The notes: generated from the sequence alone by a model not told the origin. Counted from the stretch's first letter, positions 1-8,757 are shown. The stretch is 64,000 bases of DNA from Bacteroidales bacterium (GCA_015060975.1 SUXI01000006.1:62001-126000), one strand, 5' to 3'. A program made the numbers and translations.

Positions 1-708
1 CTCGACAATCACATGCACTATTGTCCCGGTTGTAGCCATGGTGTAGTTCACAAACTCATCGCCGAGATTATTGAAGAGATGGGACTTGAAGACAAAGCGA
101 TTGGCATTGCTCCGGTAGGATGCGCGGTGTTTGCCTATAACTATGTTGACATCGATTGGATCGAAGCCGCTCATGGTCGTGCTCCGGCAGTAGCGACAGC
201 CGTAAAACGGCTCAATCCCGAAAATCTTGTTTTCACATATCAGGGTGATGGCGACCTGGCGGCAATAGGCACATGCGAAACCATACATGCGGCCAATCGC
301 GGTGAAAACATCGCTATAATCTTCATCAACAATGGCATATATGGTATGACCGGAGGACAGATGGCTCCCACAACTCTTGAGGGAATGAAAACATCGACAA
401 CCCCCTACGGTCGTCGCATCGACTTAAATGGTTATCCTCTTGCCATGGCTCCTCTTTTAGCACAACTCGACGGCACTTGCTATGTGACACGCCAAGCAGT
501 ACATACACCTGCAGCAGTGCGCAAAACAAAAGCAGCTATACGTCAAGCCTTTGCCAATTCAATGAATGGGCTAGGAACCTCTATGGTGGAAGTTGTGAGC
601 ACATGTAACTCAGGGTGGAAGATGACACCGGTACAAGCCAACAATTGGATGGAAGAAAATATGTTTAAGAAATACCCATTGGGCGACATTAAAAATACCG
701 TAAAATGA
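1..708 (+). CDS. korB: 2-oxoacid:ferredoxin oxidoreductase, TPP-binding beta subunit (5' end outside window)
   Basis: The reading frame is open from base 1 and codes for four residues before the first ATG at 13, so the true start lies upstream. The product is the thiamine-diphosphate subunit of a 2-oxoacid:ferredoxin oxidoreductase, which decarboxylates 2-oxoglutarate or branched-chain 2-oxoacids to acyl-CoA in the cytoplasm. Visible features are CPGCSHG near the start, the TPP motif GDGDLAAIG with a following NNGIYGMTGGQ, and the GCAVF/AHGRAPA segment typical of the subunit. The stop overlaps the next start as ATGA, so the two are translationally coupled. Substrate (2-oxoglutarate or 2-oxoisovalerate) cannot be settled without the alpha subunit, so the symbol is provisional. 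Confidence 0.9.
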   Translation, partial: LDNHMHYCPGCSHGVVHKLIAEIIEEMGLEDKAIGIAPVGCAVFAYNYVDIDWIEAAHGRAPAVATAVKRLNPENLVFTYQGDGDLAAIGTCETIHAANRGENIAIIFINNGIYGMTGGQMAPTTLEGMKTSTTPYGRRIDLNGYPLAMAPLLAQLDGTCYVTRQAVHTPAAVRKTKAAIRQAFANSMNGLGTSMVEVVSTCNSGWKMTPVQANNWMEENMFKKYPLGDIKNTVK

Positions 709-1241
709 AAGAAGAAATAATAATCGCAGGATTTGGCGGACAAGGAGTGCTTTCAATGGGTAAAATCCTTGCCTACGCCGCATTAATGGATAATCTTGAA
801 GTGACATGGATGCCCTCATACGGGCCCGAACAACGTGGCGGAACAGCAAATGTCACAGTCATTCTCAGCGACCAACCTATCAGCTCTCCCGTTCTCGACA
901 CTTACGACACAGCAGTGATTCTCAATCAGCAAAGTCTCGATAAATTTGAGAGCAAGGTAAAACCCGGTGGCACACTTATATATGACTCTTACGGCATACA
1001 TAAAGCACCCTCTCGAACCGACATAAATATATATCGCATCGATGCCATGGAAGCTACATTTGAAATGAACAACGCCAAAACCTACAACATGATTGTGCTT
1101 GGCTCACTTCTTAAAATAAAAGGATTAGTGCCGGTTGAAAGTGTGATTAAAGGTTTGAAAAAAACGCTACCCGAGCGTCATCACCACCTCATTCCCATCA
1201 ACGAAGATGCCATAACTCGTGGCATGAATCTGGTAAAATAA
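705..1241 (+). CDS. korC: 2-oxoacid:ferredoxin oxidoreductase gamma subunit
   Basis: 178 aa, starting within the stop of the beta subunit (ATGA overlap). The N-terminal GFGGQGVLSMGKILAYAA is the hallmark of the gamma domain (POR/KorC family), which completes the multi-subunit 2-oxoacid:ferredoxin oxidoreductase. PSYGPEQRGGTANV is the second conserved block. Length fits a stand-alone gamma subunit. It is the last gene of the operon, followed after 21 bases by a strong hairpin. As with the beta subunit, the exact 2-oxoacid is inferred only at family level. Confidence 0.9.
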   Translation: MKEEIIIAGFGGQGVLSMGKILAYAALMDNLEVTWMPSYGPEQRGGTANVTVILSDQPISSPVLDTYDTAVILNQQSLDKFESKVKPGGTLIYDSYGIHKAPSRTDINIYRIDAMEATFEMNNAKTYNMIVLGSLLKIKGLVPVESVIKGLKKTLPERHHHLIPINEDAITRGMNLVK

Positions 1242-1262
1242 ATCATCTAACGATAACAATAA

Positions 1263-1294
1263 GGAGGCGCGTCGTTTGAAAATGACGCGCCTCC
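1263..1294. terminator. Bidirectional intrinsic terminator between convergent operons
   Basis: Perfect 11-bp GC-rich stem (1263-1273 GGAGGCGCGTC pairs with 1284-1294), 10-base loop, followed by ATTATTATTA. It lies 21 bases after the gamma-subunit stop and 22 bases before the end of the leftward amylase gene, so it can serve both strands. Confidence 0.85.
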
Positions 1295-1316
1295 ATTATT
1301 ATTACTACATATAATA

Positions 1317-2750
1317 CTACTTATTCACATACACACGATATTCCCCGGGAAGCATAGTCACAGGATAATCTTCCACCTTATTGGTAAAGAAATTAACCAT
1401 CGTGTCGGCTCCCGCAGGAGCTTCGGCAACATATTCCACAGGTTGTTCATCTTTGCCAAGATTTACCATCGTGAGCACTGTCGAGCCATCTACACTGCGA
1501 GAAAACACATATAAGTCATCACTCTTTGTCGCATAACGCACCATTTCACCTCCTTCAATGCCGGCTTTCAATGCAGCTTGTTCATGCTTCAAAGTGTTTA
1601 GCTTCTGATAAAATGTGAAATAGCCGTTACGCGGCTCCCATTCAGGAGCCTCATCTTTTTTAAAGAACTCAAATGCACGATTCATTCCGGTTTCCTGTCC
1701 GGTGTAAATGAGAGGCATGCCGGGTAGAGTGTATGAAAGCACAGCAAAAGCTTCTGACAAATTTCCCAAACGTTCAAATTCTGTCCCTTCCCATGAATTG
1801 AGGTCATGATTGGTAATCATATTCATTAAATATGTATCTTTGGGATAATTTGTGGCTTGGTCGGCAAGCAATGAATCAATAGCCACTGCATGTTTCACAG
1901 GGAATGTACGCATCGTTCCATCGGCATTCTTAAATGTATATTTTCCCGAAGTGGCTGCTATTTCACTGAAAAGGTCTTTCATTGGCCAATTATAACCCAT
2001 ATTAAAAGCATGCTTGTTTAGTTCGGGCTTGCTAGCCTCGGCAAGCATAAACAATTCAGGCTTCACCGAGTCGAGTTGCGGACGAGCTTCGTCCCAAAAA
2101 TCGGTAGGAACTTCACCTGCCACATCACAACGGAAACCATCTACATTCACATCGGTGAGCCAAAATTTGAGTGCATCTACCATTGCCGCGCGCATCTCAC
2201 GATTATCGTAATTTAGTTCATATACATCGGTCCAATCAAATGGTCCATACATTTTTCCCTCCTCATTCACCGAATACCACTCGGGGTGTTCTGTCACCCA
2301 TGCATTATCACATCCGGTGTGATTAGGAACCCAGTCAAGAATAACCTTCATACCCATCTCATGCGCCTGATTAACCATAGCCTTGAAATCATCAAGCGTG
2401 CCAAATTCGGGATTAAACCCTTTATAATCTTTCACGGCATAATAACTGCCAAGTTCTCCTTTGCGATTCACCTCCGAAATGGGGTGAATGGGCATAAACC
2501 ACAAAATATCCACGCCCAACTCTTTCAATCGTGGCAAATGCGTCGCAAACTCATTTACCGATGCCGACGGAGTATATTGACGCAAATTCACCTCATAAAT
2601 CACCGCATTACGGCTCCATTCGGGTTGCGATACCGTTGTATAGGTCGAATCTCGTTCTTTGGCTTCAGCCCCACCCGTTTTCTTTGAATCGCAACTTGTT
2701 CCAAAAAGCGACAACACAGCCGCTACCGACAAATAAAAAAACTTTTTCAT
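1317..2750 (-). CDS. GH13 alpha-amylase family lipoprotein
   Basis: 477 aa. The signal peptide ends in a lipobox with Cys20 (FGTSC), so this is an envelope lipoprotein. All four GH13 regions are visible: DWVPNH (139-144), GFRCD with the expected nucleophile Asp209, LAEAS with acid/base Glu238, and NHD (314-316). It therefore looks catalytically intact and should hydrolyse alpha-1,4-glucans or maltodextrins. A short C-terminal beta domain follows the barrel (from about 400). A good Bacteroidota promoter lies 38 bases upstream. The gene is monocistronic, and the susE/susF pair near the other end of the window suggests a role in starch use. Exact specificity (amylase, neopullulanase, cyclomaltodextrinase) is not readable. 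Confidence 0.93.
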   Translation of the reverse strand: MKKFFYLSVAAVLSLFGTSCDSKKTGGAEAKERDSTYTTVSQPEWSRNAVIYEVNLRQYTPSASVNEFATHLPRLKELGVDILWFMPIHPISEVNRKGELGSYYAVKDYKGFNPEFGTLDDFKAMVNQAHEMGMKVILDWVPNHTGCDNAWVTEHPEWYSVNEEGKMYGPFDWTDVYELNYDNREMRAAMVDALKFWLTDVNVDGFRCDVAGEVPTDFWDEARPQLDSVKPELFMLAEASKPELNKHAFNMGYNWPMKDLFSEIAATSGKYTFKNADGTMRTFPVKHAVAIDSLLADQATNYPKDTYLMNMITNHDLNSWEGTEFERLGNLSEAFAVLSYTLPGMPLIYTGQETGMNRAFEFFKKDEAPEWEPRNGYFTFYQKLNTLKHEQAALKAGIEGGEMVRYATKSDDLYVFSRSVDGSTVLTMVNLGKDEQPVEYVAEAPAGADTMVNFFTNKVEDYPVTMLPGEYRVYVNK

Positions 2751-2787
2751 AAATACATCATTTATTGTTTAACGTTATTTTCTTTTA

Positions 2788-2819
2788 CAAATATAAGTGA
2801 TTGAACGATAGCAACCAAA
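2788..2819 (-). promoter_or_regulatory. Promoter of the GH13 lipoprotein gene
   Basis: On the minus strand TTTG (2819-2816), a 20-base spacer, then TATATTTG (2795-2788) matches the Bacteroidota consensus TTTG-N19-21-TAnnTTTG. It predicts a leader of about 30 bases before the start at 2750. Confidence 0.7.
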
Positions 2820-2850
2820 ATATTTTTCACATTAAGAAACTTCTGGGAAC

Positions 2851-3152
2851 TTCTACAAATTGCTTTGTGAAGATTTATGAATTTTATTTGAGCCGATTTT
2901 TGTTTTTTGTTAAATGAGCATAGCGAGCTATGCGATTGAAACAAAGGCAAAAAGATGCCAAAGAAAAAGTTGCGGTTCAGCGAATAGAGAATAAAGCTTG
3001 CATTTGTTCTTTTGAGCGAAAGCAACTTGGACGAAGTCAACCATAAAGCACACAAAAGAACGTTCCCAATAACTATTGTTTAATTTATTCGTGGAATTTA
3101 TAGAAATTCCCTTCTATAAATTACTTTGTGAAGATTTATGATTTTTTATTTG
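2851..3152. repeat. Imperfect 40-bp direct repeats bracketing a 220-bp AT-rich unit with a palindrome
   Basis: The 533-base spacer 2751-3283 contains no convincing gene. Two copies of a 40-41 base sequence (2851-2890 and 3112-3152), sharing a core of GCTTTGTGAAGATTTATGA or ACTTTGTGAAGATTTATGA, start 261 bases apart. Between them lie the palindrome GCATAGC-GA-GCTATGC (2918-2933) and a low-complexity minus-strand frame (2762-3055) that looks non-coding. The second copy also takes part in an 11-bp inverted repeat (3095-3105 with 3112-3122). This resembles a degenerate non-autonomous interspersed element, but no transposase or target duplication is visible. Confidence 0.5.
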
Positions 3153-3213
3153 TGTAACTTTTATTTATTGAGGGATATAATGCTGCCGTACACAATTTCT
3201 ATATCAACGAAAG

Positions 3214-3249
3214 GAGAGGCTGCATCAAAAGTTATTGACACAGCCTCTC
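3214..3249 (-). terminator. Terminator of the BIG2/LRR protein gene
   Basis: Perfect 9-bp stem GAGAGGCTG (3214-3222) with CAGCCTCTC (3241-3249) around an 18-base loop, 34 bases past the stop of the leftward gene. On the minus strand it is followed by CCTTTCG, so the T-run is weak. Confidence 0.6.
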
Positions 3250-3283
3250 GTCATGAATAATTATTTTTGAAGATTAAGATTTT

Positions 3284-5881
3284 CTATTTCACAATTTCCT
3301 TGCGCACAGTACCGTCACTCATCTTGACTATGTTGATACCCTTTGTCGGTTCGCACAACAATCGACCATGAATATCATAGCGCGCAACCTCAATTACCGC
3401 ATTATCTTCAACACCATCAATACCGGTGCTTTTGCCCACTACAGTCACCTCACATGAAGCGGTTAATTCCGAGCCATCGGTAGTTAAAACAACAACATTT
3501 GTTGTACCGCTTTGCAATCCCAACACCGCTACTGTGCCATCTCCATTTTCTTTAAGAGCGACAATTTCGGGATTTTCCACAAACCACACCACCGATTTAT
3601 TAACAGCATCAGTCGGCATTACGGTACAAGACAAATATGCTGTGGCATATTGCTCTATAGTTATGCTCATAGGTGTTACCGATATTGAGTTCACCAACTT
3701 GTCTATAACTTTTATTTCGCACGATGCCGAAATGTTTGAACCGTCGATTGTGGTGGCGGTGATTATCGCTGTGCCCTTTTTAATGGTCGTAACCAAGCCG
3801 TTATTGTCAACAGTAGCAACCGTGGGATTACTTGAACTCCATGAAAGTTGTTTTATTGTAGGATTGGCAGGAATGAACGTTGGGGTTAACACCTGCGCAT
3901 CATTTACCGGAATGGTTACATTACCATTTAATGATAATGATGTCACTACCGATGTGATTGGTCGTATATTCAATTTGCCCCACACCGCATCAAGCCAATA
4001 GTTAGCGTAAGCCGCTTCGGGCACATAAACCACCGCATCGGCATTGAGGTTGCCGAATGCCGCACTTGTGCATGCCGGAGGTGTTGTATTTAATGACACT
4101 AATGTGCTAATGTCGCCAAATGCATTGTCTCCTATCTTGCTTATGGTTTTGGGTAATGTTACCGATGTAGCATTGCTATTGGCAAATGCCGATGCTCCAA
4201 TTTCGGTCACAAAATATTCCATTTCAAAATCCACCTTTTCGAGAACATTTATATGTCCGCTGTTAATGGTTGTGCCTATTGCCGATGCTGTGTGTTGATT
4301 TTCATCAGTTGCCCGGTATTTTATGCCATCAATAATGACATCTGAATCAACAACAGTCACAACACACGAAGCCGAAAGTTTTGTGCCGTCAGTCGTAGTG
4401 GCGGTGATGGTTGCCGAACCCGAAGCTATGGCAGTCACAACACCGGTTGCATTTACGGTAGCCACAGATGTATTGCTTGAAGTCCAGGTCACAGCTTTGT
4501 GGGTTGCATTTTCGGGTAAAACAGTCGCTGTTAATTGTGATGTTGTACCTATAGTCATACCCAATGCCGTGCTGCTTAATGTAACCGAAGTGGCTTTTAT
4601 TGTTGAAGGGGTTGAGCTTGTTGGTTCGATAAATCCATTTTCGGCTATTAGGTATAATCCTATGCCGTTGTAGCATTTGTAAGTCAACAAATATACACCT
4701 TCATTACCGTTTTCGTCAACATATTTCTTTGTTGCGATAGAGTGAACGCGGTTACCACCGTCTGACAATTGACCAAGACCGATTTCAGGAACGCTCCAAT
4801 ATTTTTTCATTCCTTCAAATGTCATACCTTCACCAAGTTCGCAAATGTTAACGCGACAACCTGGATCTTTGTCATATTGAGCTTCTGCGTATGCTACAAA
4901 GTTCTTTCCGGCAAGATTGAACTCAGTGATACCGTTACATCCTGAAGCAGGGCACAATTCGGGTGCCGATGCAAAGCTTTCAAGCATTGACAATGCTGTG
5001 TTATAAAGTGCGGGAGGTGCATTGAAACCGTCAACATAGAAGAGTGCGCCTGAGAAGTCGCTTTCATCTTCTTTCACGATTTTAACAACTGCTGAAGATG
5101 CACCCCATGAAACATTACCTTCAGGATAAGTTTCTGTCAAGTCGCGGGTTGATACATAACCTGCGAAATCTTCTTCGTTTGCAATCCATTCGGTTTCACC
5201 TTGAGGAAGTTCCCAACGGTAAAGACCGTTTACATTGTCGGCACCAAACACACCAACTGCAGCCATCATTACCGCATTAGCTTCTTGACCTGTGATGTCA
5301 CCTACCACGTCACAATAGTCAACACGACCTGCTTCTGATTCTTCTTCAGCTGGAAGTGCCCATTGACCTACTTGACGGCATTCACCTGTTTCAATATTGT
5401 CAACTACATAAATCTTGATAGGCTTTTCTTGCGTAGGACCCACGTTCATTCCCGTAAACCATATATTGCCAAAATCATCAACACCTATTTGTGAAACTGT
5501 AAGAGTTCCGGTGATAGGTGTTCCATTTTCAGTCAATTGAACATATCCTTCATATTTGCCTGTTTTAAGGTCAAAGGTGGCGATACGACCAAATTCGGTA
5601 GTTGTTGTATCGGTACCGTTAATTTCAGTGAATTGTGGGTTCCACGCAACATAAACTTTTTCTTTTGCGGGGTCAATAGCCGCTGTACGTGCTCTTGTTC
5701 CGGCATTAGCGATAAATTCAAGACCTTCAAAGCCTGCTTTATTGTGGTTACGAGACCACAACCATTTGTTTTCACACTTAATGCCATTGATGTTGTTGTA
5801 TGTGGCATTGTCAACAACTTGAGCCGATGCGATTGAAGACAATCCAATCAATGCCGCTCCAAGAAGTAGATATTTTTTCAT
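3284..5881 (-). CDS. Large secreted protein with BIG2 domains, BspA-like LRR segment and T9SS-like tail
   Basis: 865 aa from the ATG at 5881, chosen because it begins a clear signal peptide (MKKYLLLGAALIGLSS, cleavage after ASA); the frame is open 46 codons further upstream but that part lacks secretion features. Residues about 20-420 form an unrecognised globular, possibly propeller-like region. Three bacterial Ig-like group 2 domains follow (about 425-510, 640-720, 730-815), each with the VTWTSSN or similar motif and SASCxV ending. A BspA-type leucine-rich segment (about 517-640, IGASAF and IGDNAF repeats) separates the first two. The last 45 residues (YDIHGRLL, KGINIVKM) resemble a type IX secretion sorting domain. 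Likely cell-surface; ligand unknown. The 634-base upstream region carries a candidate invertible promoter. Confidence 0.85.
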   Translation of the reverse strand: MKKYLLLGAALIGLSSIASAQVVDNATYNNINGIKCENKWLWSRNHNKAGFEGLEFIANAGTRARTAAIDPAKEKVYVAWNPQFTEINGTDTTTTEFGRIATFDLKTGKYEGYVQLTENGTPITGTLTVSQIGVDDFGNIWFTGMNVGPTQEKPIKIYVVDNIETGECRQVGQWALPAEEESEAGRVDYCDVVGDITGQEANAVMMAAVGVFGADNVNGLYRWELPQGETEWIANEEDFAGYVSTRDLTETYPEGNVSWGASSAVVKIVKEDESDFSGALFYVDGFNAPPALYNTALSMLESFASAPELCPASGCNGITEFNLAGKNFVAYAEAQYDKDPGCRVNICELGEGMTFEGMKKYWSVPEIGLGQLSDGGNRVHSIATKKYVDENGNEGVYLLTYKCYNGIGLYLIAENGFIEPTSSTPSTIKATSVTLSSTALGMTIGTTSQLTATVLPENATHKAVTWTSSNTSVATVNATGVVTAIASGSATITATTTDGTKLSASCVVTVVDSDVIIDGIKYRATDENQHTASAIGTTINSGHINVLEKVDFEMEYFVTEIGASAFANSNATSVTLPKTISKIGDNAFGDISTLVSLNTTPPACTSAAFGNLNADAVVYVPEAAYANYWLDAVWGKLNIRPITSVVTSLSLNGNVTIPVNDAQVLTPTFIPANPTIKQLSWSSSNPTVATVDNNGLVTTIKKGTAIITATTIDGSNISASCEIKVIDKLVNSISVTPMSITIEQYATAYLSCTVMPTDAVNKSVVWFVENPEIVALKENGDGTVAVLGLQSGTTNVVVLTTDGSELTASCEVTVVGKSTGIDGVEDNAVIEVARYDIHGRLLCEPTKGINIVKMSDGTVRKEIVK

Positions 5882-6019
5882 AAATATAAATTTTAAGTTA
5901 GTATAATTGCTATAACAAGATTTATTTTTGATATTGACACCCATTTTTGCTACCCCCTGTAAAGTGTTGTTATTTAGCCTATTGCAATTAAATAATATGG
6001 CATTCTCAACAATCTGCAT

Positions 6020-6190
6020 TTGATAAGAGAGTAGCCACTTTTGTTTAGTTATTGATAATCAGAGATTTATAAATATGCAATATTATACGAGTTGCAACGA
6101 AAATGCCCTTTTTTGTAGCAATATTTAATATAATAATTTTGTAATCAGTTGATTTTTAGCTACTTTTGCAAAGCGACACTCTCTTATCAA
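6020..6190. repeat. 13-bp inverted repeats flanking a promoter (candidate invertible element)
   Basis: TTGATAAGAGAGT at 6020-6032 and its exact reverse complement at 6178-6190 enclose 145 bases. Just inside the right repeat is a consensus promoter (6138-6168) directed to the right. The left repeat lies 139 bases upstream of the surface-protein start (5881, leftward). Inversion between the repeats would turn the promoter toward that gene. This architecture matches known phase-variable promoters of Bacteroidales. No recombinase gene is in the window. Confidence 0.5.
6138..6168 (+). promoter_or_regulatory. Consensus promoter inside the inverted-repeat segment
   Basis: TTTG (6138-6141), 19-base spacer, TACTTTTG (6161-6168): a full match to the Bacteroidota vegetative promoter. 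The predicted start, about 6175, lies at the edge of the right inverted repeat. A related sequence, TTTTAGCTATTTTCGCAA, recurs at 6337-6354 without a clear -33 box. Confidence 0.7.
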
Positions 6191-6240
6191 GAGAGCAATT
6201 TTAACATTTTTTAAATATTGAAAATAAATCTTTTTCAATA
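6179..6240 (+). other. Two hairpins at the 5' end of the predicted leader
   Basis: CTCTCTT-ATC-AAGAGAG (6179-6195) is a perfect 7-bp stem with a 3-base loop. TATTGAAAA (6216-6224) pairs with TTTTCAATA (6232-6240). Both fall just downstream of the predicted transcription start, suggesting a structured leader or small RNA. The sequence is too AT-rich to assign to a known RNA family. Confidence 0.35.
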
Positions 6241-6363
6241 GCAATAAAAGTTCTATTTACCTTAGATATAAAAAGGTTATGTTTTTTGATGTCAAGAAGT
6301 GGAAAAAGTTGCAAATTATTACACGAAAATGATATATTTTAGCTATTTTCGCAATAATATTTT

Positions 6364-6387
6364 AAAGCGAAGTAAAGTCTTCGTTTT
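6364..6387 (+). terminator. Possible terminator/attenuator upstream of dut
   Basis: AAAGCGAAG (6364-6372) pairs with CTTCGTTTT (6379-6387), including one G-U pair, 6-base loop, and runs into TTTTTT. It would end a transcript of about 210 bases started at 6175, well before dut. No gene is seen in 6191-6515. Confidence 0.4.
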
Positions 6388-6515
6388 TTGAGGCTGATAA
6401 CACTCTCTATATTGAATCCATGTCAATTACACTCAAATCGTTCTTGGCTCAGAAATATATAGGAGAAAAGTCTATTTGTAATTACATGAATATAAACTTT
6501 TAAATTTCAATAAAA

Positions 6516-6959
6516 ATGGATAACGTAACTGTAAAAATAATAAATCGTTCGGCAAACCCTCTACCCTCTTACAGCACTCCACTATCGGCAGGGATGGACT
6601 TAAGAGCAAATCTTTCTTCTCCCGTAACCCTCGGACCTCTCGAACGAGCATTAATTCCAACAGGAATTTTCATTGAATTGCCACAAGGATATGAATGTCA
6701 AATACGCCCTCGCAGCGGATTGGCTTTGAAACACGGCATTTCGTTGGTGAACACTCCAGGCACTATCGACGCCGACTATCGCGGCGAGATAGGTGTGATA
6801 CTCATAAACCTTTCAAATGAGCCATTTGTTGTGAATCATGGAGAAAGAATATGCCAAATGGTAGTAACCTCACATTCCACCGTTGAATGGAACGAGGTTG
6901 AAACTCTTGATGAATCGGAGCGCGGTGCCGGAGGATTTGGACACACCGGTGTGAAATAA
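6516..6959 (+). CDS. dut: dUTP diphosphatase (dUTPase)
   Basis: 147 aa, the usual length of a trimeric dUTPase. All five family motifs are present in order: AGMDLRA (motif 1), PRSGLA (motif 2), [13 protein letters not shown] (motif 3, with the catalytic Asp), RICQMV (motif 4) and [10 protein letters not shown] (motif 5, the C-terminal arm that closes over the substrate). The enzyme hydrolyses dUTP to dUMP and diphosphate, keeping uracil out of DNA and feeding dTMP synthesis. It heads a rightward gene string (TPR protein, DUF4292-like lipoprotein, EnvC-like protein, flippase). Confidence 0.97.
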   Translation: MDNVTVKIINRSANPLPSYSTPLSAGMDLRANLSSPVTLGPLERALIPTGIFIELPQGYECQIRPRSGLALKHGISLVNTPGTIDADYRGEIGVILINLSNEPFVVNHGERICQMVVTSHSTVEWNEVETLDESERGAGGFGHTGVK

Positions 6960-6999
6960 TCATTGTTAGTCACTTCACAACACAACATAAAAACTCATC

Positions 7000-8748
7000 G
7001 TGAATCGTGTAATAGCAAAAATAGCAACTTCTGCCTGTTTAATATCGTTGTTTTTATGCTTTACGGCTGTGGCACAAGAAAAAAATCGTGAAGATTTTTC
7101 CCGAAAGCAAAAAGCCGCATACATATATCTTGAAGCATTAAAACACTATGAGCAGGACAATGTGGGTGAATATTACTCACTGCTCAACTATGCCTATAGC
7201 CTTGATTCAACCGACACAATGCTAGGCTTTGAGAAAGGAATGATCGACATGATTCTGAATCGAGATGACTCCACCCGGTTTTTCAAAGCTCACGATTTGG
7301 CTCGCCGGCACTTTATCGCACACCCCGATGATTATTATTCAAGCATAAAATATGGAATGGTAAACGACCAGATAGGTCATCGAGAAGAGTCGCTCAAAGT
7401 GTGGGGCACTCTCGACTCTATTTTTCCCGAAAAAGTCGATATCACACTACGTTATGCCGACGCGCTATCGGCATCGATCGACTCGGCCGACATATTCAAG
7501 GCAGTGGAAGCATACAACCGCATTGAGAGTTCGGAGGGGAAAGATATAGGCATCACATCGCGCAAAATAAGAGCATTCTCTGCGATAAAAGACACAGCCA
7601 ACATTTTGCGCGAACTAAATTTATTGCTTGAAGCATCGCCTCAAAACTCCATGTATAATACTTTTGCCGGTGAGATTTATAATTATCTAAACGATGACAA
7701 AAACGCATTGCTTTATTTCAACAAGGCATGTGAACTCGACCCATCAAACGGAAACGCATTTTACTCACGCGCCAATTATTATAAATCGATTGGCGATAGT
7801 GCGTCATACGATCGTGAAGTGTTTAATGTGTTAAAGCACGAAGAGCTTAATTTGGAGTCAAAGTTAGAGATGTTGACCGGATATATAAAAGCTTTATATA
7901 ACGATGAGTCACAACAACAACGCATAGAGGAATTATTATCTGTTTTACAAGAGCAGCATCCCCATCAATATAAGATTCATGAGCTTTATTGCGCTTATTT
8001 GGCAATAATAAAAGATTATAACCGAGCTGCAGAACAAATGTCATACGCTCTTGATATTGACCCATCAAACGAAAGCGTGTGGTCACAATACATTGGGTTA
8101 TGCTCTCAAACCAATAATAAAACTCTCACCGAAGAAGCCACCAAAAGAGCATTGTACTATTTCCCCGAATCGCCCGTTCTACTCTACCAAACCGGGTTAT
8201 TCCTCGCCACACACAAAGACTATGACAATGCGTTGTCAACACTTTCAAACGCACTATCAAAAGCTAATGAAAATGCCAAATTAAAATCGGATATTCTTTG
8301 TTCCATAGGTGATACATATTATCAACTCGACTCAATCGACAATGCATTCAAATATTATGAAGAAGCGTTGGATTTCAACCCCGACAACCTTCTTGCGCTT
8401 AACAATTACGCATATTATCTTGCAATCAAGGGGGTTGAGCTTGACAAAGCCGAGCGATTAAGCGCAAAAACCATTAAAGAAGACCCCGAAAATCCGACTT
8501 CACTTGACACTTACGCCTGGATTCTATTTAAAAAGAAAAATTACACCATGGCTCGACAATATATCGACTTGGCAATAAAATATGACGACAGCAACTCAGC
8601 CGAATTAAATAATCATGCCGGTGATATTTATTTCATGTGTGGAGAACCCGAAAAAGCACTTGAATTTTGGAAAAGCGCATTGGAATTGGACCCCAATGAT
8701 GAATTGCTAAAGAAAAAAGTCATTAATAAAACATTTTTTTACGAATAA
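7000..8748 (+). CDS. Secreted tetratricopeptide repeat protein
   Basis: 582 aa, GTG start. An N-terminal signal peptide (about 1-25, ending FTAVAQ) has no lipobox, so a periplasmic or outer-membrane-attached protein is likely. The rest is alpha-helical with repeated TPR units; the clearest are AFYSRANYYKSIGDSASY, the pair around SIGDTYYQLDSIDNAFKYY and ALNNYAYYLAIKG, and the last around AGDIYFMCGEPEKALEFW. TPR arrays bind partner proteins. The start lies 40 bases after dut. The arrangement dut, TPR protein, DUF4292-like lipoprotein, EnvC-like protein recurs in Bacteroidales as I recall it, which suggests an envelope function, but the exact role is not known to me. Confidence 0.88.
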   Translation: MNRVIAKIATSACLISLFLCFTAVAQEKNREDFSRKQKAAYIYLEALKHYEQDNVGEYYSLLNYAYSLDSTDTMLGFEKGMIDMILNRDDSTRFFKAHDLARRHFIAHPDDYYSSIKYGMVNDQIGHREESLKVWGTLDSIFPEKVDITLRYADALSASIDSADIFKAVEAYNRIESSEGKDIGITSRKIRAFSAIKDTANILRELNLLLEASPQNSMYNTFAGEIYNYLNDDKNALLYFNKACELDPSNGNAFYSRANYYKSIGDSASYDREVFNVLKHEELNLESKLEMLTGYIKALYNDESQQQRIEELLSVLQEQHPHQYKIHELYCAYLAIIKDYNRAAEQMSYALDIDPSNESVWSQYIGLCSQTNNKTLTEEATKRALYYFPESPVLLYQTGLFLATHKDYDNALSTLSNALSKANENAKLKSDILCSIGDTYYQLDSIDNAFKYYEEALDFNPDNLLALNNYAYYLAIKGVELDKAERLSAKTIKEDPENPTSLDTYAWILFKKKNYTMARQYIDLAIKYDDSNSAELNNHAGDIYFMCGEPEKALEFWKSALELDPNDELLKKKVINKTFFYE

Positions 8749-8757
8749 CGAATATAA

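Noticed and set aside
2762-3055. 97-codon minus-strand reading frame in the amylase-BIG2 spacer
   Set aside because: Low-complexity Phe/Ser/Leu/Lys-rich, spans the palindrome and repeat, and covers the amylase promoter; not treated as a gene.
3426-4001. 191-codon plus-strand frame inside the BIG2 protein gene
   Set aside because: Antisense shadow of a repetitive coding region with no start context or family resemblance.
5882-6019. N-terminal 46-codon extension of the BIG2 protein
   Set aside because: The downstream ATG begins a perfect signal peptide; the extension has no secretion features and would bury the signal.
6175-6390. 6S RNA or other known small RNA upstream of dut
   Set aside because: Very AT-rich and lacking a long imperfect hairpin with central bubble; no known family could be assigned.
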